A stretch of DNA of 11,555 nucleotides, taken from the NCBI GenBank assembly GCA_033764265.1, contig JANRJB010000367.1, forward strand, positions 1 through 11,555. Reading direction: 5' to 3'. The translations under genes were made by a program, and so were the position numbers. Positions 1-5,678 of this stretch are shown piece by piece. The notes beneath the pieces are model-generated. The model had not been told where the DNA came from, did not search any database, and worked only from the letters and a program-made list of their open reading frames with translations. This DNA comes from VGEM01 sp033764265. Lineage in GTDB: Bacteria; Pseudomonadota; Alphaproteobacteria; Rhodospirillales; Rhodospirillaceae. Each line of letters starts with the position of its first letter. The stretch's first letter is position 1.

Positions 1-962
1 GTCTCAGCGCCGGGCTGTCGGCCGAGTCCGTCACATTAACGGCGGCGCCGCAATTCCACACCGCCGGGCTAAACTCGTTCGCGACGCCGCTGTTGCACCT
101 GGGCGGGACGCTCGCGGTCATGGACCGGTGGGAGGCCGGCGCCGCGCTGCGTCACTTGGCCGATCCGAACTTGCGCGTGTCGCACACCCTGGGCGTGCCG
201 ACGCAGTTTATGGCGATGGCGCGCCATCCGGATTTCGCCGACGCCCGTTTTCCGGCCGTGCGGATCGCCGCGGTGGGTGGCGCGCCACCGACGCTCGATC
301 TTTTGGATACCTGGGCCGCGAAGGGCCTTGCCCTGGTGCCCGGTTACGGCATGACCGAGGTGTTCGGCGTCACCCAGACGCGTGCCGATATCGCGCGCCG
401 CAAACCCACCGCGGTCGGTTGGCCGGCACTTTACACCTCGATCCGCATCGCCGGCGATGACGGCAGTTCGCGTCCGACCGGCACGGTCGGCGAGATTCAA
501 ATCCGCAGCCCCGGCGTCACGCCCGGGTACTGGCGCCAGCCACAGGCCACCGCCCAGGCCTTCATCGACGGTTGGTTCCGCACCGGCGACCTCGGCTTCA
601 TCGACGACGAGGGCCTGTTGCATGTGGTCGATCGGCTCAAGGACATGTTCATTTCCGGCGGCGAAAACGTCTATCCGGCCGAGATCGAGAACGTCATGGC
701 CGGATTCCCCGAAGTCGGCCAGGTCGCTGTGATCGGCTTGCCCGATCCTGTCTGGGGCGAGGTCGGCCGCGCCATCGTGGTGCTCAAGCCGGGCGCCGCC
801 GGCGACGCCGCGGCGCTGATTGCCCGCTGCCGCGGGTTGATCGCGTCCTATAAAGTGCCCAAAAGCGTGGTCTTTGTGCCCGCGCTGCCGCTCAACGCCC
901 AGGGCAAGGTGCTGAAGACCGAGTTGCGCCGCCTGAACGGATCCCAGCCGAATGCCGCCTGA
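1..962 (+). CDS. AMP-forming acyl-CoA synthetase (3' part; start lies before the window)
   Basis: The reading frame is open from base 3 to the TGA at 960-962, so this is the C-terminal part (about 319 residues) of an ANL-superfamily adenylating enzyme, which activates a carboxylic acid with ATP and transfers the acyl group to CoA. Visible landmarks in order are a P-Q-F-H-T-A-G segment near the left edge, the YGMTE adenylate-binding motif, GWFRTGDLG with the ribose-binding Asp, the hinge region DRLKDMFISGGENVYPAEIE, and the C-terminal NAQGKVLKTELR with the catalytic Lys. No N-terminal P-loop is seen because it lies off the window. The acyl specificity cannot be told; GGENVYPAEIE is typical of fatty or short-chain acyl-CoA ligases. 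The downstream nitronate monooxygenase gene begins inside its last codons (11-bp overlap), so the two are very probably cotranscribed and translationally coupled. Confidence 0.93.
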   Translation, partial: LSAGLSAESVTLTAAPQFHTAGLNSFATPLLHLGGTLAVMDRWEAGAALRHLADPNLRVSHTLGVPTQFMAMARHPDFADARFPAVRIAAVGGAPPTLDLLDTWAAKGLALVPGYGMTEVFGVTQTRADIARRKPTAVGWPALYTSIRIAGDDGSSRPTGTVGEIQIRSPGVTPGYWRQPQATAQAFIDGWFRTGDLGFIDDEGLLHVVDRLKDMFISGGENVYPAEIENVMAGFPEVGQVAVIGLPDPVWGEVGRAIVVLKPGAAGDAAALIARCRGLIASYKVPKSVVFVPALPLNAQGKVLKTELRRLNGSQPNAA

Positions 963-1935
963 CACCTACCGCGCCACCGCCGCCGAGAAGCTCGCCGCCA
1001 TCAAGGCGCGGCTCGCGCTGCCGGCCATCGCCGCGCCGATGTTTCTGGTGTCGGGGCCCGAGCTGGTGATTGCCGCCTGCAAAGCCGGCGTGATCGGCGC
1101 GTTTCCGACGTTGAACGCCCGCCCGCTCGAGGAACTTGTGCGCTGGTTCGAGCGGATCACATCCGAGCTCGCGCAGTTTGAACAGGAGGGCGGGCGTCCG
1201 GCGCCATGGGCCGCCAACCTGATCGTCCATCGCAGCAACCCGCGCGCCGACGACGACCTCAAGCTGACGCTGCGGTTCAAGCCCGACCTCGTCATCACCG
1301 CGCTCGGTACGCCGGCGGCGGTGGTCGCGGCGGTGCATGATTACGGCGGCCTGGTGTTCGCCGACGTCAACTCGGTGGCCTATGCCCGCAAGGCCGCCGC
1401 CGCCGGCGCCGACGGGCTGGTGCTGGTCGCCGCGGGCGCCGGCGGCCACACCGGGCCGACCTCGGCGTTCGCGTTCGTGCCGGCGGTCCGCGAGTTTTTT
1501 TCGGGCCCGATCGTGTTGGGCGGCGGCATCGTCGATGGCCGCGGTGTCCGCGCCGCCGAGGTGCTGGGCGCGGATTTCGCCTACCTCGGCACCCGCTTCA
1601 TCGCCACCACCGAAAGCCTGGCGTCGCCGCGCTACAAGCAGATGCTGGTCGACGCCAGCGAAGAGGATATTCTGCTCAGCGCCCACTTCACCGGCGTGCC
1701 GGCGAATTACCTGCGGCCGAGCATCGTCGCCGCCGGCCTCGATCCCGATGCGCTTGGCGTGCGGGCCGAGAAAAAGTTCGACAGCCGCGGCGATCCCAAA
1801 TCAGAGGAAGCCAAGGCCTGGCGCGATATCTACTCGGCCGGCCACGGCGTGCGGGCAATCAAGCGGATCGTGCCGGTCGCGGATGTGGTAGCCGAACTTC
1901 GGGCCGGGTATGCGGCCGCAAAGGCCGTGCCATGA
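952..1935 (+). CDS. Nitronate monooxygenase / 2-nitropropane dioxygenase-family flavoprotein
   Basis: A 327-residue TIM-barrel FMN enzyme of the NMO/NPD family, which classically oxidises alkyl nitronates to carbonyls plus nitrite. The N-terminal LPAIAAPMFLVSGPEL strand, ADVNS, the GAGGHTG motif with the probable catalytic base His166, the phosphate-binding VLGGGI and the following YLGTRF are all present in order. Length is normal for the family (about 310-350). The ATG at 952 is chosen because it sits just before the stop of the upstream synthetase and no longer in-frame start fits better. The stop overlaps the next start as ATGA, so it belongs to the same operon. Many bacterial members lie beside acyl-CoA genes and their true substrate is unknown; a role in lipid or enoyl metabolism here is inference from context. 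The family assignment is firm, the substrate is not. Confidence 0.92.
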   Translation: MPPDTYRATAAEKLAAIKARLALPAIAAPMFLVSGPELVIAACKAGVIGAFPTLNARPLEELVRWFERITSELAQFEQEGGRPAPWAANLIVHRSNPRADDDLKLTLRFKPDLVITALGTPAAVVAAVHDYGGLVFADVNSVAYARKAAAAGADGLVLVAAGAGGHTGPTSAFAFVPAVREFFSGPIVLGGGIVDGRGVRAAEVLGADFAYLGTRFIATTESLASPRYKQMLVDASEEDILLSAHFTGVPANYLRPSIVAAGLDPDALGVRAEKKFDSRGDPKSEEAKAWRDIYSAGHGVRAIKRIVPVADVVAELRAGYAAAKAVP

Positions 1936-2348
1936 CGGCAACGCCCATTGATGTCGCTACGTTGCCGCCGATCGCGGTGCGCCTCGCGCTCGGCGGCGAA
2001 GCGCTGGCGGTCGATGGCGGCAGCGGTGCGGCGCGCGTGCGCTATACGCCCGGCCAGAGCCACGCCAATCCTGCGGGTACGGTGTTCGGCGGCTTTCTCG
2101 CCGCCATGATCGACGATGCCGCCGGTCTGGCGGCCTGGTTCGGCGGCGGGCGCCGGCCGTTCGTGACCGCGCAGTTGTCGGTCAACTACCTGCGCGCCGC
2201 GCGCCCCGGCGAACCGCTGCTGGCCGAAGCGGCGCTGCTCGGCAAGGGCGCCCGGCAGGCGTTTGTCGATGTCCGGCTGATGCGCGAAGCCGACCGCAAA
2301 CTGGTGGCCAGCGCCACCGTGCTGCAGACCTTCACGGCGGAGGCCTAA
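1932..2348 (+). CDS. PaaI-type hotdog-fold thioesterase
   Basis: A 138-residue single hotdog-domain protein, the usual length for PaaI/YbgC-like acyl-CoA thioesterases, which hydrolyse acyl-CoA to free acid and CoA. The central helix signature NPAGTVFGGFLAAMIDDAAG (residues 46-65) matches the N-x-x-G-x-x-H-G-G-x-x-x-x-x-x-D pattern of the family, with Asn46 and Asp61/Asp62 kept, but the His before GG is replaced by Phe52. The strand FVTAQLSVNYLRAARPGE following it is also typical. The ATG shares ATGA with the stop of the upstream flavoprotein gene, and the next gene begins 1 nt after the TAA, so it is embedded in the operon. With a synthetase, an oxidoreductase and a lipase around it, a role in acyl-CoA turnover is likely. 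The His-to-Phe change leaves the catalytic mechanism open. Confidence 0.88.
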   Translation: MTATPIDVATLPPIAVRLALGGEALAVDGGSGAARVRYTPGQSHANPAGTVFGGFLAAMIDDAAGLAAWFGGGRRPFVTAQLSVNYLRAARPGEPLLAEAALLGKGARQAFVDVRLMREADRKLVASATVLQTFTAEA

Positions 2349-2349
2349 G

Positions 2350-3219
2350 GTGGCGCGACCGCCGCGCATCGGCTTGGCGTTAGGCTCGGGAGGCGCGCGC
2401 GGCTTTGCCCATCTGGTCGTGCTCGAGGCATTCGACGAACTCGGCCTCAAACCGTCGGTAATTGCCGGTTCCAGCATGGGCGCGCTGTTGGGCGCGGCGT
2501 ATGCCGCCGGCGTGCCCGCCGCCGAAATCAAGTCGATGGTCGAAGACCTCTACGCTTCGCCCGACGGCAAGCTGCTCGGGTTCCTGATGCGGCGGGATTT
2601 TCTGAAATACGCCGACCTGATCGATCCAGCCATCAAGCACAGCGGCCTGATCCGCGGGACCAAGTTCCTGAATTTCATGCTCGGCCACATCAAGGCGAAA
2701 ACCTTCGCCGACCTGAGAATTCCATTCGCCGCCGTCGCCACGAACTTCTGGCGGCACGCGCCGGAGACGTTTCACCGCGGTCCGCTGCTGCCCGCCCTGA
2801 AGGCCAGCATGGCCGCGCCATTCGTCTTCACGCCCGAGCAGATCGGCGAGTCCGTCTATGTCGACGGCGCATTGTCAAACCCCGTGCCGTGGGACGTGGT
2901 GGCCGGCGCCGCCGACATCGTCGTCGCCGTCAACGTCACCGACGACGCGCATGAACATGAGTGTGGCATGCCGACGTTCGGGCAGATCGTCGCGGAGTAT
3001 CAGGGCGCGCTGACCCGCGCGCTGGTCGAGGAACGCCGCAAGCGCATTCCGCCCGACATCTACCTCGCGCCGCAGCTGCCCGGCATCTCGGGTTTCGACT
3101 TCTTCAAGGTGAAAGAGGTTTATCGGATGGCGCTGCCGGTGAAGGATCAGCTCAAGCGCGAACTAGCCGCGTGCCTGGCCACCCGCCGCCGGCCCCGACG
3201 CAAGCGCGAGGCACGCTGA
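2350..3219 (+). CDS. Patatin-like phospholipase (RssA/YchK type)
   Basis: A 289-residue patatin-fold acyl hydrolase expected to cleave acyl esters of membrane lipids with a Ser-Asp dyad. The oxyanion loop GSGGARG (residues 12-18), nucleophile elbow G-S-S-M-G with Ser42, and the D-G-A motif with Asp172 in YVDGALSNPVP are all intact, so the enzyme is predicted active. It has no signal peptide and no added domains, like the short RssA-type bacterial patatins. The C terminus ends in an Arg/Lys-rich tail (RRRPRRKREAR), which may contact membrane phosphate groups or nucleic acid; that is inference. The start is GTG at 2350, one base after the preceding stop; IGLALGSGGARG begins at residue 7, leaving no room for a later start. 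The next gene starts 4 nt after its stop. Confidence 0.93.
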   Translation: MARPPRIGLALGSGGARGFAHLVVLEAFDELGLKPSVIAGSSMGALLGAAYAAGVPAAEIKSMVEDLYASPDGKLLGFLMRRDFLKYADLIDPAIKHSGLIRGTKFLNFMLGHIKAKTFADLRIPFAAVATNFWRHAPETFHRGPLLPALKASMAAPFVFTPEQIGESVYVDGALSNPVPWDVVAGAADIVVAVNVTDDAHEHECGMPTFGQIVAEYQGALTRALVEERRKRIPPDIYLAPQLPGISGFDFFKVKEVYRMALPVKDQLKRELAACLATRRRPRRKREAR

Positions 3220-3223
3220 TCCG

Positions 3224-3694
3224 ATGACGGCCTACAAGAAACCGCCGCCCAAGAAGAAGACGATCGGCTGGCGCGAATGGGTCGAGCTGCCCGGGCTCAA
3301 GGTCGGCCGCATCAAGGCGAAGCTGGATACCGGCGCGCGCACCTCGGCGCTGCACGCCTTCAACCTCAGGCGCTACACCAAGTACGGCGCCGCCCACGTG
3401 CGGTTCGACGTTCACCCCGCCCAACGCAAACGGAAGCCGACGGTGCGGTGCCACGCCCTGGTGATCGACCACCGCACCGTGACGGACTCGGGCGGGCGCC
3501 GCGAGGAGCGCCCGGTGATCCGCACGACGCTGAAGCTGGGCAAGTCCGTCTACCGCATCGAACTGACGTTGACCGACCGCGACGACATGGGCTTCCGCTT
3601 GCTGTTGGGCCGCCAGGCGCTGCGGCGGCGGTATGTGGTCGATCCGGCCCGCTCGTTCGTGACCCGCCGCAAGCGCCGCGCCAAAAGCGCCTGA
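3224..3694 (+). CDS. RimB-like retropepsin-fold protease (Zn_protease / COG4067 family)
   Basis: A 156-residue protein of the family annotated in databases as putative ATP-dependent zinc protease but having an aspartic-protease (retropepsin) signature. The active-site motif LDTGARTSALHA places the catalytic Asp at residue 35, and the flap and second hydrophobic-hydrophobic-Gly element are seen as MGFRLLLGRQAL near the C terminus. The opening IGWREWVELPGLKVGRIKAK is the diagnostic family start, preceded by a Lys/Pro-rich tail. In Pseudomonas the homologous RimB acts with RimK: RimK adds glutamates to the C terminus of ribosomal protein S6 and RimB trims them. Here rimK follows directly downstream on the same strand, supporting the same pairing. 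No ATP-binding or zinc-binding motif is seen. It is separated from the patatin gene by 4 nt, so it may also be transcribed with the lipid genes. Confidence 0.87.
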   Translation: MTAYKKPPPKKKTIGWREWVELPGLKVGRIKAKLDTGARTSALHAFNLRRYTKYGAAHVRFDVHPAQRKRKPTVRCHALVIDHRTVTDSGGRREERPVIRTTLKLGKSVYRIELTLTDRDDMGFRLLLGRQALRRRYVVDPARSFVTRRKRRAKSA

Positions 3695-3755
3695 CATCTC
3701 AGGGGCCCGACCGCACTGCGGCTGCAATGACGCCCTCCACGTTCCGCGCTTTCAC

Positions 3756-3780
3756 GCTAACATATTGTGAATATTGAATT
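3756..3780 (+). promoter_or_regulatory. AT-rich patch with palindrome upstream of rimK (possible promoter/operator)
   Basis: Within the 212-base gap between the retropepsin gene and rimK lies a short AT-rich island in otherwise GC-rich DNA. It contains the palindrome ATATT-GTG-AATAT (3762-3774). TTCACG at 3751-3756 could serve as a -35, but no convincing -10 follows at the right spacing, so I call it only a candidate regulatory region for rimK. The remainder of the gap shows no gene. Confidence 0.27.
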
Positions 3781-3906
3781 CTTGTTCCCCCTCCCCTTGC
3801 CTTGCCCAGGCCTTTGGCTAATGTCCGGGTCAGGCGCGCGCCGGGCCTCGCCTCGGCCGAACAAGCAAGAACGCCGCGCCGCAGGGACGTCGCCCAGGTA
3901 CGTGTC

Positions 3907-4812
3907 ATGAAGCTCGCCATGCTGGCCCGTAATCCGGGCCTTTATTCGCACAAGCGGATCGTCGAGGCGGCGCGCGCGCGCGGTCACGATATCGACGTGA
4001 TCGACACCCTCAAGTGCTACATGAACATCGCCAGCCATCGACCCGAGGTGCGCTACAAGGGCCGCAGCCTGACCGGCTTCGACGCCGTCATCCCGCGCAT
4101 CGGCGCCTCGATCACCTTCTACGGCCTGGCCGTCCTGCGCCAGTTCGAGATGATGGGGGTGTGGCCGCTGAACGAATCTGTGGCCATCGGCCGCTCGCGC
4201 GACAAACTGCGCTGCTTGCAGCTGTTGTCGCGCCAGGGCATTGGTCTGCCGGTCACCGCCTTCGCCCACGTCACCAACCAGGCCGAGGACCTGATCAACA
4301 TGGTCGGCGGCACGCCGGTGGTCATCAAGCTGCTCGAAGGCACCCAAGGCATCGGCGTGATGCTGGCCGAAACACCCAGCTCGGCGAAAAGCATCATCGA
4401 GGCTTTCGGCGGCGTCGAAGCCAACATCCTGGTGCAGGAATTCATCCAGGAAGCCGGCGGCACCGACATCCGCGCCTTCGTCATCGGCGGCAAGGTGGTG
4501 GCGGCGATGCAGCGCACCGGCGCGCCGGACGAGTTCCGCTCCAATCTTCATCGCGGCGGCAGCGCCACCGCCATCAAGATCACGCCGGAAGAACGCTCCA
4601 CCGCCGTGCGCGCGGCCAAGACCATGGGGCTCAATGTCTGCGGCGTCGACATGCTGCGCTCCAATCACGGCCCGGTGGTGATGGAGGTGAATTCCACGCC
4701 CGGACTCGAAGGCATCGAGAACGCCACCGGCAAGGACATCGCCGGCATGATTATCGAGTTCCTGGAAAAGCACGCCGAGCCCAATAAGACCGCCACCAAG
4801 GGCGAGGGCTAG
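3907..4812 (+). CDS. rimK: RimK, ATP-grasp ligase adding glutamate to ribosomal protein S6
   Basis: A 301-residue protein matching E. coli RimK (300 aa) along its whole length by my recall of that sequence. Signature stretches are HKRIVEAARARGH, LKCYMNIA, FDAVIPRIGASITFYG, LRQFEMMGVWPLNESV, VVIKLLEGTQGIGVMLAE (ATP-grasp glycine-rich loop), FRSNLHRGG, and MEVNSTPGLEGIE. Metal ligands Asp248, Glu260 and Asn262 are present, so it should be active. It ligates glutamate to the C terminus of ribosomal protein S6 (RpsF) in the cytoplasm, modulating translation. The ATG at 3907 gives MKLAMLARNPGLYSHKR, aligning with the family start; an in-frame TTG at 3802 would add 35 Arg-rich residues with no family counterpart. 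AGG at 3895-3897 is a plausible ribosome site. The TAG stop is formed by the CTAG that begins the double-hairpin element. Confidence 0.95.
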   Translation: MKLAMLARNPGLYSHKRIVEAARARGHDIDVIDTLKCYMNIASHRPEVRYKGRSLTGFDAVIPRIGASITFYGLAVLRQFEMMGVWPLNESVAIGRSRDKLRCLQLLSRQGIGLPVTAFAHVTNQAEDLINMVGGTPVVIKLLEGTQGIGVMLAETPSSAKSIIEAFGGVEANILVQEFIQEAGGTDIRAFVIGGKVVAAMQRTGAPDEFRSNLHRGGSATAIKITPEERSTAVRAAKTMGLNVCGVDMLRSNHGPVVMEVNSTPGLEGIENATGKDIAGMIIEFLEKHAEPNKTATKGEG

Positions 4813-4886
4813 TGGAGCGGATTTGAAATTCGCATCTCCTTTGCAGCGAAACCGAGCAGCGAATGTCAAATCCAAAGCTCCACTCG
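4809..4886 (+). repeat. Hairpin unit 1 (bulge AAA on the right arm)
   Basis: Outer arms CTAGTGGAGC (4809-4818) and GCTCCACTCG (4877-4886) pair at 9 of 10 positions. Inner arms GGATTTGAAATTCGCA (4819-4834) and AGCGAATGTCAAATCC (4858-4873) pair at 14 of 16. AAA (4874-4876) has no partner. The loop is 23 nt. TAG at 4810-4812 is the rimK stop codon. Confidence 0.85.
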
Positions 4887-4898
4887 AATCATGTATTT

Positions 4899-4974
4899 CT
4901 AGTGGTCCTTTGATTCCAACATTTGCAGGATTGCGCCCTGAACCGGGATGCGAATGTTGGCATCGGACCACTAG
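4899..4974 (+). repeat. Hairpin unit 2 (bulge TTT on the left arm)
   Basis: Outer arms CTAGTGGTCC (4899-4908) and GGACCACTAG (4965-4974) pair at all 10 positions. Inner arms GATTCCAACATTTGCA (4912-4927) and TGCGAATGTTGGCATC (4949-4964) pair at 14 of 16. TTT (4909-4911) is unpaired. The loop is 21 nt. The higA stop codon lies 12 nt beyond the right end. Confidence 0.85.
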
Positions 4975-4986
4975 GGCGCGCGAGTC

Positions 4987-5316
4987 TTATGCCGCCCGCG
5001 GCGTGACTTGGCGGTCGATCGCCGCCGCTCGCGCGTCACGGGCGATTTCCAGATCGTAATGGGACTGCATGCCGATCCAGAACTCTGCCGACGTCCCGAA
5101 GTAGCGCGCCAGGCGAAGCGCCGTATCGGGACTGATGGCGCGCTTGCCCCGCACGATTTCGCTCAGGCGTGCCTGATTGATGCCGAGCGCCTTGGCCAGC
5201 GCGTACTGACTCATGCCCAGCGGTTCCAGATAATCGTGTATCAGCACTTCGCCCGGATGAACGGGCGCAAAAAGCTTCCGCGCCTTATTCGTCGTGGTAA
5301 TCGCAGATTTCGACAT
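4987..5316 (-). CDS. higA: HigA-family antitoxin (XRE helix-turn-helix)
   Basis: A 109-residue protein of the HigA/VapI addiction-module antidote family. The family signature PVHPGEVLIHDYLEPLGMSQ is at residues 18-37, the helix-turn-helix falls at about 36-58 (SQYALAKALGINQARLSEIVRGKR), and ISPDTALRLARYFGTSAEFWIGMQSHYDLE follows as is usual. It should neutralise the adjacent HigB toxin by binding it and repress the operon through the same HTH. The ATG at 5316 lies inside the last codons of higB (32-bp overlap) and has a good ribosome site, AGGGAGA, 8 nt upstream; this makes translational coupling likely. The first 15 residues are a variable tail. Gene order is toxin then antitoxin, as typical for higBA. 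The gene ends convergent to rimK, with the double-hairpin element between them. Confidence 0.93.
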   Translation of the reverse strand: MSKSAITTTNKARKLFAPVHPGEVLIHDYLEPLGMSQYALAKALGINQARLSEIVRGKRAISPDTALRLARYFGTSAEFWIGMQSHYDLEIARDARAAAIDRQVTPRAA

Positions 5317-5572
5317 CGAATGCGTCTCCCTGCTGCCATCTGAAACACACCCGCCACTGGTCGTTGATCCGCACGCTATGCTGACCGGCCCGTTTGCCCC
5401 TCAGGGCTTCCAGTCGATTGCCGGGGGGCGAACGCAGGTCGGCCAAGGATCGGGCCGAATTCAATTGCATCAGCTTGCGGTATGCCGCGCGCAGAATCTC
5501 AACCGAAAACCCTTTCGCCGCCTGACGATTCCAAGCCAATGTTGCATAAGCATTGCGAAACGACCGGATCAT
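5285..5572 (-). CDS. higB: HigB-family mRNA-interferase toxin (RelE superfamily)
   Basis: A 95-residue protein, close to the 92 of the well-studied HigB. It carries the family stretches MIRSF at the N terminus, LRAAYRKLMQLNSARSLADL, SPPGNRLEALRGKRAGQHS, and the C-terminal core INDQWRVCFRW...VEICDYH, with the conserved arginines and terminal His expected of RelE-fold ribosome-dependent mRNA interferases. It is predicted to cleave mRNA on translating ribosomes unless bound by HigA. The start ATG at 5572 gives the family start MIRSF. Its stop lies 32 bp into higA. Upstream, at 5598-5622, is a 25-bp palindrome, the probable autorepression site. Nothing looks truncated, so the module is predicted intact. 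Confidence 0.92.
   Translation of the reverse strand: MIRSFRNAYATLAWNRQAAKGFSVEILRAAYRKLMQLNSARSLADLRSPPGNRLEALRGKRAGQHSVRINDQWRVCFRWQQGDAFDVEICDYHDE
5325..5331 (-). promoter_or_regulatory. Ribosome binding site of higA inside higB
   Basis: On the minus strand AGGGAGA lies 8 nt before the higA ATG, within the coding end of higB. It supports the overlapping start chosen for higA, which no later in-frame ATG before residue 35 could replace without losing the family N terminus. Confidence 0.5.
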
Positions 5573-5597
5573 GGCGGACTGAGCTTACCGTAGGGCC

Positions 5598-5622
5598 GAT
5601 ACTTACGCTATGCGAAAGTATC
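5598..5622. promoter_or_regulatory. Palindromic operator, probable HigA binding site
   Basis: A near-perfect 25-bp dyad: arms GATACTT (5598-5604) and AAGTATC (5616-5622), inner half-sites CGC (5606-5608) and GCG (5612-5614), with only the single bases at 5605 and 5615 and the 3-nt centre not paired. It lies 26 nt upstream of the higB start and 56 nt upstream of the divergent tannase-family gene. HTH antitoxins of this family autoregulate by binding such dyads near the promoter; that HigA binds here is inference from position and symmetry. A GATACT hexamer on the minus strand (5617-5622) could be part of the higB promoter. Confidence 0.6.
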
Positions 5623-5678
5623 GCCTCTGACGCCGAGGCCGGTCGCGCACATTGGGGCGGTGAGGGCGGAGACACGCG

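Larger units (their letters stand above)
4809..4974 (+). repeat. Double-hairpin composite element, copy 1 (units 4809-4886 and 4899-4974)
   Basis: Two imperfect hairpins in mirrored orientation joined by a 12-nt linker (AATCATGTATTT, 4887-4898) fill almost the whole gap between convergent rimK and higA. Both ends read CTAGTGG/CCACTAG. The only unpaired tracts within the arms are AAA at 4874-4876 in the first hairpin and TTT at 4909-4911 in the second, so the bulges face the linker symmetrically. No open reading frame of note is present and no T-run follows either stem, so it is not a canonical intrinsic terminator, though it could block transcription both ways. CTAG at both ends would fit a target-site duplication of a miniature mobile element. 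I do not recognise the family. Confidence 0.85.

Noticed and set aside
69..1686. Long antisense open frames over the acyl-CoA synthetase and flavoprotein genes
   Set aside because: The plus-strand proteins carry clear family motifs; the antisense products have none.
3802..3906. TTG start at 3802 extending RimK by 35 residues
   Set aside because: The extension is Arg-rich without family similarity; ATG at 3907 aligns with the known RimK N terminus.
3757..4971. 404-codon open frame antisense to rimK
   Set aside because: The rimK reading is certain. The antisense product is a low-complexity shadow that also runs through the hairpin element.
4809..4974. Hairpins as ordinary Rho-independent terminators
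   Set aside because: No T-run follows either stem on either strand, and the conserved bulges, linker and long loops are not terminator features. A terminating side effect is not excluded.
4809..4974. Integron attC sites or CRISPR repeats
   Set aside because: No attC R-box (GTT/AAC core) layout, no cassette array or integrase in view, and there are only two units with no regular spacers of CRISPR type.
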